Position numbers and translations under genes: made by a program. Of a stretch of DNA of 64,000 nucleotides, positions 10,069 to 18,392 are shown one piece after another. Positions within the stretch are counted from its first letter, which is position 1. The number at the start of each line of letters is the position of its first letter. This DNA comes from Prevotellaceae bacterium (lineage in GTDB: Bacteria > Bacteroidota > Bacteroidia > Bacteroidales > Bacteroidaceae), in assembly GCA_028726625.1 (NCBI GenBank), contig JAQYPT010000090.1, positions 1-64,000 of the forward strand. The letters are read 5' to 3'. The notes below the pieces were generated by a model. The model worked only from the letters and a program-made list of their open reading frames with translations. It did not search any database and was not told the DNA's origin.

Positions 10069-10470
10069 TTACCTTTGCTTGATGTATTCCAAGAAAGCGT
10101 CATATTCTCTTATATAATCAGCTTCGTCAAAGGTCTCAGAAGCCAATACCAAGCATACGGCACCCGATGAGAAATCATCTAACGTCCGCCATGTGTCAGT
10201 ATCGACAAACAGGCCTTGATAAGGGTGGTTCAGCAGTATAGAAGTCTTTTCTTTGCCGTTGTCGAGCGTTACATGGAAGCTACCACTGAGAGCGATGATG
10301 AACTCTTGGCATTGTTTGTGGGCGTGTCCGCCCCTGTTTTCGCCTGCCGGAACATCGTACACCCAGTACACCCGCTTTACATCAAAGGGCACATCCTTGC
10401 ATCCTTCGGCAACGGTTAGGTTTCCTCTGGGGTCAACGATCTTAACTAAGTCAATGATTTTCGCTTCCAA
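10069..10470 (-). CDS. FdtA/QdtA-like WxcM cupin, TDP-4-oxo-6-deoxyglucose 3,4-ketoisomerase
   Basis: DPRGNLTVAEG...VYDVPAGENRGGHAHKQCQEFIIALSGSFHV. Confidence 0.9.
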   Translation of the reverse strand: MEAKIIDLVKIVDPRGNLTVAEGCKDVPFDVKRVYWVYDVPAGENRGGHAHKQCQEFIIALSGSFHVTLDNGKEKTSILLNHPYQGLFVDTDTWRTLDDFSSGAVCLVLASETFDEADYIREYDAFLEYIKQR

Positions 10471-10483
10471 CTGCTCGTGTTTC

Positions 10484-11632
10484 TTATCGGTTACCGTACA
10501 TTTGCTCGTAGTATTTTTGATAGTTTCCAGAGGTTACCTCGTTGATCCAATCCTGATGTTGTAGGTTCCATTTGATGGTTTTCACGATTCCATCGGCAAA
10601 CATAGTTTCAGGATACCACCCCAAATCGTTCTTTATCTTTGTAGGATCAATAGCGTAACGCTGGTCGTGTCCTAATCTATCAGCAACAAAAGTAATCAGG
10701 CTGTCGTTGATCCAATCAATCTTAATATTGCCTTGTTCATCCACTTCTTGCTTCTTCAGCACCTTTCTCAGGTCTTTATCCTGCTGCATCATGTCGTGAA
10801 TGGTCTTGATAGTGAGCTTCACAATGTCGATGTTCTTCATCTCGTTATGTCCACCTACATTGTACACCTCGCCTTCTTTACCCTCTCGCACCACCATGTC
10901 AATGGCTTTGCAGTGGTCTTCTACATAGAGCCAGTCGCGCACATTGTCGCCCTTGCCGTATACGGGAAGTTGTTTGCCCTCAAGGATATTTTTGATAATG
11001 AGCGGTATCAACTTCTCTGGAAAGTGATAAGGACCGTAGTTGTTAGAGCATCGTGTGATGCTAACGGGCATGCGATAGGTGTCGCGATAAGCCATAACAA
11101 TCATGTCTGCACTGGTCTTTGATGCGCTATAGGGGCTGTGCGGACACAGCGGAGTTTGTTCTGTAAAGTATCCTTCTGCGCCCAATGAGCCATATACCTC
11201 GTCGGTAGAAACCTGATGATAGCGTTTGCCAGCTTTCCAAGTGGGATAACCTTGTGCATCTTTGCCCGTGACCCAAGCCCTTCGGGCAGCGTCCATGAGG
11301 TTTTGAGTACCAAGTATATTCACCGAAAGAAACAATTGTGGGTCCTCGATACTGCGGTCCACATGACTCTCTGCCGCAAAGTTTACGACAAAGTCTATAT
11401 CGTGTTCAGCAAACAACTTGTCTGCCAAATCCTTGTCTCTGATGTCGCCTTTCACGAAGAAACAACGTTTGTTGTCAATGTCATTCTTGATAGTACCGAG
11501 ATTGCCTGCGTAGGTCAGTGCATCCAGTATAATCACCTTGATGTCTTCGTTCTTGTACTTTTTGTCAAGCAAATACTTGATGAAATTGGCTCCGATGAAG
11601 CCTGCGGCTCCTGTAACTAAGTATGTTTTCAT
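10484..11632 (-). CDS. rmlB: dTDP-glucose 4,6-dehydratase
   Basis: YLVTGAAGFIGANFIKYLL...AAESHVDRSI...STDEVYGSLG...YSASKTSADM. Confidence 0.96.
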   Translation of the reverse strand: MKTYLVTGAAGFIGANFIKYLLDKKYKNEDIKVIILDALTYAGNLGTIKNDIDNKRCFFVKGDIRDKDLADKLFAEHDIDFVVNFAAESHVDRSIEDPQLFLSVNILGTQNLMDAARRAWVTGKDAQGYPTWKAGKRYHQVSTDEVYGSLGAEGYFTEQTPLCPHSPYSASKTSADMIVMAYRDTYRMPVSITRCSNNYGPYHFPEKLIPLIIKNILEGKQLPVYGKGDNVRDWLYVEDHCKAIDMVVREGKEGEVYNVGGHNEMKNIDIVKLTIKTIHDMMQQDKDLRKVLKKQEVDEQGNIKIDWINDSLITFVADRLGHDQRYAIDPTKIKNDLGWYPETMFADGIVKTIKWNLQHQDWINEVTSGNYQKYYEQMYGNR

Positions 11633-11925
11633 ATTTCTTGTTGTTTTTTATGCTCTTTGTCTTTAACGACTTTATCGTAAGTTTCCAAATATTCCTGATT
11701 CTTTTCCTTTCGTTTTTTCTGTTCTTTGTAGTCAGAATAGATGTTGAGCAACGTCATGATAAATCCAAACGAGGCACTCCCAATCATCAAATTTGGCCAA
11801 TGATATTCACTACCCCAATCGAACAGGAGTTGTGTACCATAATACACGCCAGTCAGTACGATAAATTGAAATAAATAAGTATGTGCTTTTTTCATCTGTG
11901 TTTTATGGATGATGGTTCTTATCAC
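11629..11925 (-). CDS. Small membrane protein of unknown function
   Basis: 98 aa with two hydrophobic segments; overlaps neighbours in an operon-like chain. Confidence 0.6.
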   Translation of the reverse strand: MIRTIIHKTQMKKAHTYLFQFIVLTGVYYGTQLLFDWGSEYHWPNLMIGSASFGFIMTLLNIYSDYKEQKKRKEKNQEYLETYDKVVKDKEHKKQQEI

Positions 11926-12409
11926 TTAATGTAATAACTTCACAATCGGTGAATTTATTGCCTTCTATGGTTAATCTTATCAGCGTTCTTTCACGATGCC
12001 AGCCTTGTAAGCCTGCCGCACCGGGATTGATGTGCAACAAGTTGATTGTTTTGTCGTATTGAACTTTCAGGATATGCGAGTGTCCACAAACGAATAATTG
12101 TGGTGGTGAAGCAAAAAGCAAACTACGTATTTGTGGGGCGTAATTACCGGGATAGCCGCCGATATGCGTCAGCAATACATCCACATCTTCGCATTTGAAA
12201 CGCAGTTTGTCACGGTACATTCGTCGCAAGTCACCACCGTCACAGTTGCCGCAAACAGCCCTTAACGGCTTGATAGCAGCCAATTTTTGTGCCACTTCCA
12301 ATGAGCCAATGTCGCCAGCATGCCATATCTCATCACATTCGGCAAAGTATTTCTCGTACTTGTCGTCCCAATAGGCGTGCGTATCACTGATGATTCCAAT
12401 TCGTTTCAT
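11903..12409 (-). CDS. YfcE/MJ0936-type metallophosphoesterase
   Basis: KRIGIISDTHAYWD...EIWHAGDIGS...CGNCDG...FVCGHSHI...NPGAAG. Confidence 0.95.
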   Translation of the reverse strand: MKRIGIISDTHAYWDDKYEKYFAECDEIWHAGDIGSLEVAQKLAAIKPLRAVCGNCDGGDLRRMYRDKLRFKCEDVDVLLTHIGGYPGNYAPQIRSLLFASPPQLFVCGHSHILKVQYDKTINLLHINPGAAGLQGWHRERTLIRLTIEGNKFTDCEVITLSDKNHHP

Positions 12410-13059
12410 GGCTTTCTTCCCTCTTCTCTAATGTCGAGTTCAAAGCGCCGACGAATGAAACAGCCTATGATATCTGCTGTTTTATCCAGTCCCATGATGC
12501 TCGAATTCACACAAAGGTCGTAGCTACTACTATGTCCCCACTTCTTTCCAGTGTAATAATTGTAGTACGAAGACCTGTCGCTCTCCTTGTTATTGATAAG
12601 TTTTCTGGCAGCCTCTTCGTCACATTTCTGCCGTTCACAAACCAGTCGGATGCGATCTTTCATGTCGGCAGTGATGAAAATGTTTACCGTGTTTGGATAA
12701 GTTCGCAGCACATAGTCGGCAGCTCGTCCAACAAACACACAACTACCTTCATCGGCAGCCTTCATAATGGCTTCGCTTTGGAACTGAAAAAGACTCTCTT
12801 GCGAGAACTTGTTGTCATAGAAGTTATTATCGCTCAATAAAGGTGCACGCGTGTGGAAGAGGGTTTGGAAAAAGCCTTTGTGCTCATCATTCTGCTCAAA
12901 AAACTTCTCACTGAACCCACTTTCTTTAGCAGCTAAATTGAGTATCTCTTTGTCATAAAACTGACATCCAAACTCATCGGCAAGCAGTTTGGCGATAATG
13001 CGTCCACCACTGCCCACCTGTCGGCCAACGTTAATGATTATCTTCTTGTTGTTTCCCAT
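12406..13059 (-). CDS. Cytidylate kinase-like family protein
   Basis: IINVGRQVGSGGRIIAKLLADEFGCQFYDKEIL...GRAADYVLR. Confidence 0.9.
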   Translation of the reverse strand: MGNNKKIIINVGRQVGSGGRIIAKLLADEFGCQFYDKEILNLAAKESGFSEKFFEQNDEHKGFFQTLFHTRAPLLSDNNFYDNKFSQESLFQFQSEAIMKAADEGSCVFVGRAADYVLRTYPNTVNIFITADMKDRIRLVCERQKCDEEAARKLINNKESDRSSYYNYYTGKKWGHSSSYDLCVNSSIMGLDKTADIIGCFIRRRFELDIREEGRKP

Positions 13060-14419
13060 TGGTAGATTCTTTATGTTGTATTTTGAATTTCTTCATATAA
13101 ATCGTCATCATCGTCACAGCCACGATGACAGCAACAAGGTCTGAGGCAGGTAATGAGGCCCATACACCATCTATTCCAAAGATGGGAGGTAGGATAGCCA
13201 ATAGAGGTAATAAGAAAAGTAGCTGTCGGGATAAAGACAGAAAAATGCTAATTTTTACTTTTCCGATACATTGAAAGAAGTTGGTAATCACCATCTGTGC
13301 CCCGACAACAGGGAACATCAGCAGGTCAATACGTGTTCCCTTGATGGACATCTCAATGAGTGTCGGGTCGTTTGTAAAGAGACGCACACAATAGTACGGT
13401 ATAAACATGGCGATAGCCCAACCAACGGTCATGATAACCGTGGCAGCTATAATGGATAACTCTAAAACCCTCATCACCCGATCCAGCTGCATAGCACCGT
13501 AATTATAGCCAGCAATAGGCTGCATTCCTTGATTGATGCCCATGACGAACATGATGAAAACCACGCCGATACTGTTGGCGATGCCATAAGCTCCTACTGC
13601 CATGTCACCTCCATAGCGCACAAACTGATTGTTCATGAAGATAACAATGATACAAGCGCAAGCGTTCATCAGGAAAGGAGAGATGCCAATGCCGATGATA
13701 TTTTTTACCAAATCGGATTTGAGGCGATAGATACCTCTTTTTAGATGTAACAACTCATTGGGGTTGCTAAACAACTTGAGCTGCCAAACCAATGCGATGG
13801 CTTGTGAAATAATCGTTGCAAAAGCGGCTCCTCGAATACCCCAGCCCCACCAAAGAATGAAGATTGCGTCCAAAATAGCGTTCATGACCACCGTAAACAT
13901 GGTGGCGTACATGGCTTGATTGGGCTTGCTGGCAGCACGCAGCACGTTGTTCATGCCAAAATACATGTGAGATATGATGTTACCGATTAAGATAATTTCC
14001 ATATAGTCTCGTGCATAAGGCAAGGTGTTTTCACTGGCTCCGAAAAATAGGATAATGGGATCTAAAAAGAGTAAGCAGATAATTCCGAAGGCAAGTCCTA
14101 TAATAATATTTAATGTAACAGAGTTTCCCAATACATTCTCGGCAATATCGTAGTCCTTCTGTCCCAACTTCACAGAAATAGCAGTAGACGATCCTACACC
14201 TACAGCAGCACCAAAAGCAGCAGACAAGTTCATGAGCGGAAAGGTGATAGCTAATCCTGAAATTGCCAACGGACCCACCACCTGACCGATGAAAATGCGA
14301 TCTATCATATTGTATAGCGATGATGCCGTCATGGCAATCACGGCCGGCATGGCGTATTGCATCAGTAGAGCGCCAACAGGTTTGGTTCCTAATTCTAATG
14401 TTGCTGCTTTATTACCCAT
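13031..14419 (-). CDS. MATE family efflux transporter
   Basis: 462 aa, 12 TM segments; MYNMIDRIFIGQVVGPLAISGLAITFP, FFQCIGKVKISIFLSLSRQ. Confidence 0.95.
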   Translation of the reverse strand: MGNKAATLELGTKPVGALLMQYAMPAVIAMTASSLYNMIDRIFIGQVVGPLAISGLAITFPLMNLSAAFGAAVGVGSSTAISVKLGQKDYDIAENVLGNSVTLNIIIGLAFGIICLLFLDPIILFFGASENTLPYARDYMEIILIGNIISHMYFGMNNVLRAASKPNQAMYATMFTVVMNAILDAIFILWWGWGIRGAAFATIISQAIALVWQLKLFSNPNELLHLKRGIYRLKSDLVKNIIGIGISPFLMNACACIIVIFMNNQFVRYGGDMAVGAYGIANSIGVVFIMFVMGINQGMQPIAGYNYGAMQLDRVMRVLELSIIAATVIMTVGWAIAMFIPYYCVRLFTNDPTLIEMSIKGTRIDLLMFPVVGAQMVITNFFQCIGKVKISIFLSLSRQLLFLLPLLAILPPIFGIDGVWASLPASDLVAVIVAVTMMTIYMKKFKIQHKESTNGKQQEDNH

Positions 14420-14575
14420 TCAAAAATCTCCATGTTTATCTTTGCAAATGTACAAAAAACTTCTGGTTCATCCTAGCGTGAAACAAGGATAAAGAATGCT
14501 TTTCCTTATTTTATCAGTTATCTTTGAAATTAAAATTGTATTTTTGTGCATCTTAGTCACAATAGCAATCAGAAG

Positions 14576-15871
14576 ATGAAGCAGGCTCTTTCTTTATACG
14601 AACTCAACGAACTGGTGCGCGAAACCCTCCAAACCACCATGCCCGATGAATATTGGGTGGAGGCCGAATTGTCTGAGGTACGCGAGGTAAGGGGGCATTG
14701 TTACATGGAACTGGTGCAGAAAGATGAGCGAACCAACACGCCCGTGGCTAAGGCATCGGCCAAATGTTGGAAGAACAAGTGGATGCTGATGCGCCCTTAC
14801 TTTGAACGCACAACCGGAAAAGTGCTGCGCGCTGGCATGAAAGTGTTGCTGAAGGTGTACGCCAATTTCCACGAGGCTTACGGCTTTTCTTGGATTGTTA
14901 CCGATATCGACCCTGTTTATACGATGGGTGATATGGCAAGGAAAAGACAAGAAATCATTGCCCAATTAAAGGCAGAGGGCGTCTTTGATTTACAAAAAGA
15001 CTTGCACCTATCCATGTTTGCGCGCCGCGTTGCCGTCATTTCCAGTGAGCAGGCAGCTGGCTATGGCGACTTTTTACGCCAGTTGAAAGATTGCGAGCAG
15101 GGGTTCAACTTTGAGGTTCAGCTCTTTCCTGCTGTCATGCAAGGCGAACGAGTGGAACCCAGCGTCATCGAAGCCTTGAACCATATCAATGCGCAAGTCG
15201 ATGACTTTGACGTGGTGGTCATCATTCGTGGCGGCGGTGCGACAAGCGATTTGAGTGGTTTTGACACCCTTTCGCTGGCTGAGAACGTAGCCAATTTCCC
15301 TTTGCCCATCATCACTGGAATTGGACATGAGCGCGATGAGAGCGTGTTGGACATGGTTTCGTTCCAGCGAGTCAAAACTCCTACGGCTGCAGCGGCGTAT
15401 CTCATCGATAACCTGGCTGACACCTTGGCTCGGATAGACGATGCGCAAAGTGAGATGGTGCAAATCGTGCGGCACTGCATGGAACAACAGAAGAATCGAT
15501 TCGTGCGCGTCTCGAGCAAAATACCGGTACTTTTCTCGCATGTCAGAGTGCGGCAGGAAGAGCGTTTGCAACAATATTTTTTGCAGCTCACCGCCAGGGC
15601 TTCCCGCAAAATCTCTGATGCCCAGCATCACGTCCAGGTACTTTCAAATAGTTTGAAACCGATGGCCGAGCGCAAAATCGTGACGGAAGGGCATCGCTTG
15701 GACATCCTTCAACAGCGATGCAAGTCGTTGGATCCCCAACTGCTGCTAAGCCGTGGCTACAGCATCACGCTGCACCAAGGACGCGCGGTACACGATGCCG
15801 GCGAGTTGAAGACGGGCGACGAGATAGAAACGCGCGTGGAGAATGGAACATTCAAATCAATCGTTAAATAA
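14576..15871 (+). CDS. xseA: Exodeoxyribonuclease VII large subunit (start likely ATG at 14576)
   Basis: MKQALSLYELNELVRETLQ...WVEAELSEVRE...GGGATSDLSGFDTL...GIGHERDESVLD. Confidence 0.95.
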   Translation: MKQALSLYELNELVRETLQTTMPDEYWVEAELSEVREVRGHCYMELVQKDERTNTPVAKASAKCWKNKWMLMRPYFERTTGKVLRAGMKVLLKVYANFHEAYGFSWIVTDIDPVYTMGDMARKRQEIIAQLKAEGVFDLQKDLHLSMFARRVAVISSEQAAGYGDFLRQLKDCEQGFNFEVQLFPAVMQGERVEPSVIEALNHINAQVDDFDVVVIIRGGGATSDLSGFDTLSLAENVANFPLPIITGIGHERDESVLDMVSFQRVKTPTAAAAYLIDNLADTLARIDDAQSEMVQIVRHCMEQQKNRFVRVSSKIPVLFSHVRVRQEERLQQYFLQLTARASRKISDAQHHVQVLSNSLKPMAERKIVTEGHRLDILQQRCKSLDPQLLLSRGYSITLHQGRAVHDAGELKTGDEIETRVENGTFKSIVK

Positions 15872-15872
15872 T

Positions 15873-16064
15873 ATGACCAAAGAAATAAACTATGAAGAAG
15901 CTGTTCGGCAGCTGGAAAACATTGTGCAGCGGATGGAAAACGAGGAACTCGATATCGACGAATTGACCACCGAACTGAAGAACGCTCAAAAGCTCATCAA
16001 ACTTTGTAAGGGGCGTCTGACTAAGGTAGATGCTGACATTAAGAAGATTTTGGAAGAAGATTAG
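15873..16064 (+). CDS. xseB: Exodeoxyribonuclease VII small subunit (start likely ATG at 15873)
   Basis: MTKEINYEEAVRQLENIVQRMENEELDIDELTTELKNA; directly after xseA. Confidence 0.93.
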   Translation: MTKEINYEEAVRQLENIVQRMENEELDIDELTTELKNAQKLIKLCKGRLTKVDADIKKILEED

Positions 16065-16168
16065 GTGCGCTACGGGTTACAAAAAATACGCTGCAATCGT
16101 TGCGCATGCGTGATATTTTGCCTATTTTTGCGAAACACATGATGTGATTATAAACCTTTTAAACAGAT

Positions 16169-17191
16169 ATGATGATGAAAAATATTGATTGGGCTAACCT
16201 GTCCTTCGGTTATGTGAAGACCGACTACAACGTGCGTTGCTACTATCGTGACGGTCAATGGGGCGAGATTGAAGTATGCTCCGACGAGTACCTTAATATG
16301 CACATGGCCGCCGCTTGCCTGCACTATGGACAAGAAGCCTTCGAGGGTTTGAAGGCCTATCGCTGTCCGGATGGGAAGATACGCGTATTTAGAATGAACG
16401 AGAATGCGACTCGCTTGCAGAGTTCTTGTCGCGGTATCGTGATGCCTGAGCTGCCTACCGATCGTTTTGAAGAGATGGTTAAGATGGTGGTGAGGCTCAA
16501 CCAAGCGTACATACCACCCTACGAGAGCGGGGCTACGCTTTACATTCGTCCGCTGCTCATCGGCACTTCGGCGCAGGTGGGCGTGAATGCGGCGCGCGAA
16601 TACGCATTCATCATCTTTGTCACCCCTGTAGGACCTTATTTCAAAGGCGGATTTGCAAGCAACCCATACGTCATCATGCGCGGCTACGACCGCTCGGCTC
16701 CTTTGGGAACGGGTAAGTACAAGGTGGGCGGCAACTATGCCGCATCGCTCTACGCACACAGCATCGCCCACGAAAAAGGGTACGCCAGTGAGTTTTATCT
16801 CGATGCCAAGGAGAAGAAATACATTGACGAATGTGGGGCTGCAAACTTCTTCGGCATTAAGAACAACACGTATATCACGCCGAAGTCGACCAGCATCCTG
16901 CCTTCCATCACCAACAAAAGTCTCATGCAGTTGGCCGAAGACATGGGGCTGAAGGTGGAACATCGTCCCATTCCCGAAGAGGAGTTGGAAACATTTGAGG
17001 AGGCCGGAGCCTGCGGAACAGCTGCCGTCATTAGTCCCATCAGCTACATCGACGACCTTGATACGGGCAAACGTTATGAATTTGGTGATAAGCCCGGACC
17101 CATCTCCACAAAGCTGTACAACAAGTTGCGTGGCGTACAATATGGCACAGAGCCAGATATTCATGGCTGGACTACCGTGGTAATAGAGTAA
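16169..17191 (+). CDS. ilvE: Branched-chain amino acid aminotransferase
   Basis: YGQEAFEGLKAYRCPDGKIRVFR...GTGKYKVGGNYAASL...DECGAANFFGI. Confidence 0.96.
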   Translation: MMMKNIDWANLSFGYVKTDYNVRCYYRDGQWGEIEVCSDEYLNMHMAAACLHYGQEAFEGLKAYRCPDGKIRVFRMNENATRLQSSCRGIVMPELPTDRFEEMVKMVVRLNQAYIPPYESGATLYIRPLLIGTSAQVGVNAAREYAFIIFVTPVGPYFKGGFASNPYVIMRGYDRSAPLGTGKYKVGGNYAASLYAHSIAHEKGYASEFYLDAKEKKYIDECGAANFFGIKNNTYITPKSTSILPSITNKSLMQLAEDMGLKVEHRPIPEEELETFEEAGACGTAAVISPISYIDDLDTGKRYEFGDKPGPISTKLYNKLRGVQYGTEPDIHGWTTVVIE

Positions 17192-17204
17192 TGATGGATA
17201 ATAT

Positions 17205-17234
17205 AGAAGAGCGACATTCTTGTCGCTCTCTTCT
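17205..17234 (+). terminator. Hairpin downstream of ilvE
   Basis: agaagagcgaca-ttct-tgtcgctctcttct. Confidence 0.5.
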
Positions 17235-17320
17235 GTTTCGGGGCGGCATGAAAGTCGCCCTTTTATATTCATAAAACTTAGACTTTCATCACACAAATAT
17301 GATGTGTTATGGAAGTCATA

Positions 17321-17408
17321 TCCAATCTCTTTGACTTTACCCTCCAAACCCATTGACTTTGCCTTGTAATCCCATTGACTTTGACCTCCAAACTCATTGA
17401 CTTTGGAA
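17321..17408. repeat. 22-bp-period tandem array, 4 units (CCAAACTCATTGACTTTG + 4-nt linker), copy 1
   Basis: TTGACTTT at 17331, 17353, 17375, 17397 (exact 22-bp spacing). Confidence 0.9.
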
Positions 17409-17572
17409 GCTCAAACGATAGTTTCAGAAAATCAATTAGTTACAAAGATACCTTTGTTTCTTTTGCGTATGTTTCAAAGATGAGAATCGAAGATGACGAA
17501 ACGTGTGCAAGAATGGATGATATTTCGGCCGATTAAAGCCTGTGTGGGTTTGGCTGAAATTAAATAATTGAT

Positions 17573-17580
17573 TATCTTTG
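17573..17580 (+). promoter_or_regulatory. Bacteroidetes -7 promoter motif upstream of trmB
   Basis: TATCTTTG with TTTG about 21 bp upstream. Confidence 0.5.
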
Positions 17581-17599
17581 CAAACACAAAAAACACTTT

Positions 17600-18370
17600 A
17601 TGGGCAAAGGAAAATTAGAGAAATTTGCTGAGATGGAGACATTCAAGAATGTCTTTCAATATCCCTTTTCTGTACTTGAGAACGTTCCTTTCGATATGAA
17701 AGGTCACTGGTGTGACGATTATTTTAAGAACAATCATCCCATTGTGCTGGAGCTGGGATGTGGTAAGGGCGAATATACCGTGGGACTGGCCAGGCTTTTC
17801 CCCGACGTGAACTTCATTGGCGTGGACATCAAGGGCGCGCGCATGTGGACCGGAGCCAAGCAGGCTTTGGCCGAAGGGTTGGACAATGTGGCTTTTCTGC
17901 GCACGAACATCGAGATGATTGACCGCTTTTTTGCCCAGGATGAGGTGCGGGAAATATGGCTCACTTTCTCTGATCCGCAGATGAAGAATGCCCGAAAACG
18001 GCTCTCCAGCACCTATTTCATGAACCGCTATCGCCGTTTCTTGGTGGACGGTGGGGTGGTGCATCTCAAGACCGACTCCAACTTTTTGTTCACTTACACA
18101 TCGCTCATGGTGGAGAAAAACCAGCTGCCATTGCTCCAAAAAACAGCTGACCTGTATCACACCGCTGACGTTGACGAGGCCACCCGGCGCATCTTGTCCA
18201 TCCAGACGTATTATGAAAGTATGTGGATGGAGCGTGGATTGAACATTAAGTACATCAAATTCCGACTGCCGCGCGAAGGCCAGTTGGAAGAACCCGATGT
18301 AGAAATACCGCTCGACGACTATCGCAGTTACCACCGTAGTAAGCGCAGTGGCAAGGCTACCGGTAAGTAA
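17600..18370 (+). CDS. trmB: tRNA (guanine-N7-)-methyltransferase
   Basis: [35 protein letters not shown]...[15 protein letters not shown]. Confidence 0.95.
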   Translation: MGKGKLEKFAEMETFKNVFQYPFSVLENVPFDMKGHWCDDYFKNNHPIVLELGCGKGEYTVGLARLFPDVNFIGVDIKGARMWTGAKQALAEGLDNVAFLRTNIEMIDRFFAQDEVREIWLTFSDPQMKNARKRLSSTYFMNRYRRFLVDGGVVHLKTDSNFLFTYTSLMVEKNQLPLLQKTADLYHTADVDEATRRILSIQTYYESMWMERGLNIKYIKFRLPREGQLEEPDVEIPLDDYRSYHRSKRSGKATGK

Positions 18371-18392
18371 ACTCATCAAAAAACTAAATCAG

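Noticed and set aside
16148-17353. 401-aa minus-strand ORF opposite ilvE
   Set aside because: Shadow ORF; the plus strand encodes an unambiguous branched-chain aminotransferase and the antisense translation has no recognisable domain.
17321-17408. CRISPR array interpretation of the 22-bp repeats
   Set aside because: Only 4-nt linkers separate the units, so there are no spacers, and no cas genes are present in the window.
17615-18379. 254-aa minus-strand ORF opposite trmB
   Set aside because: Antisense shadow of a clear TrmB methyltransferase.
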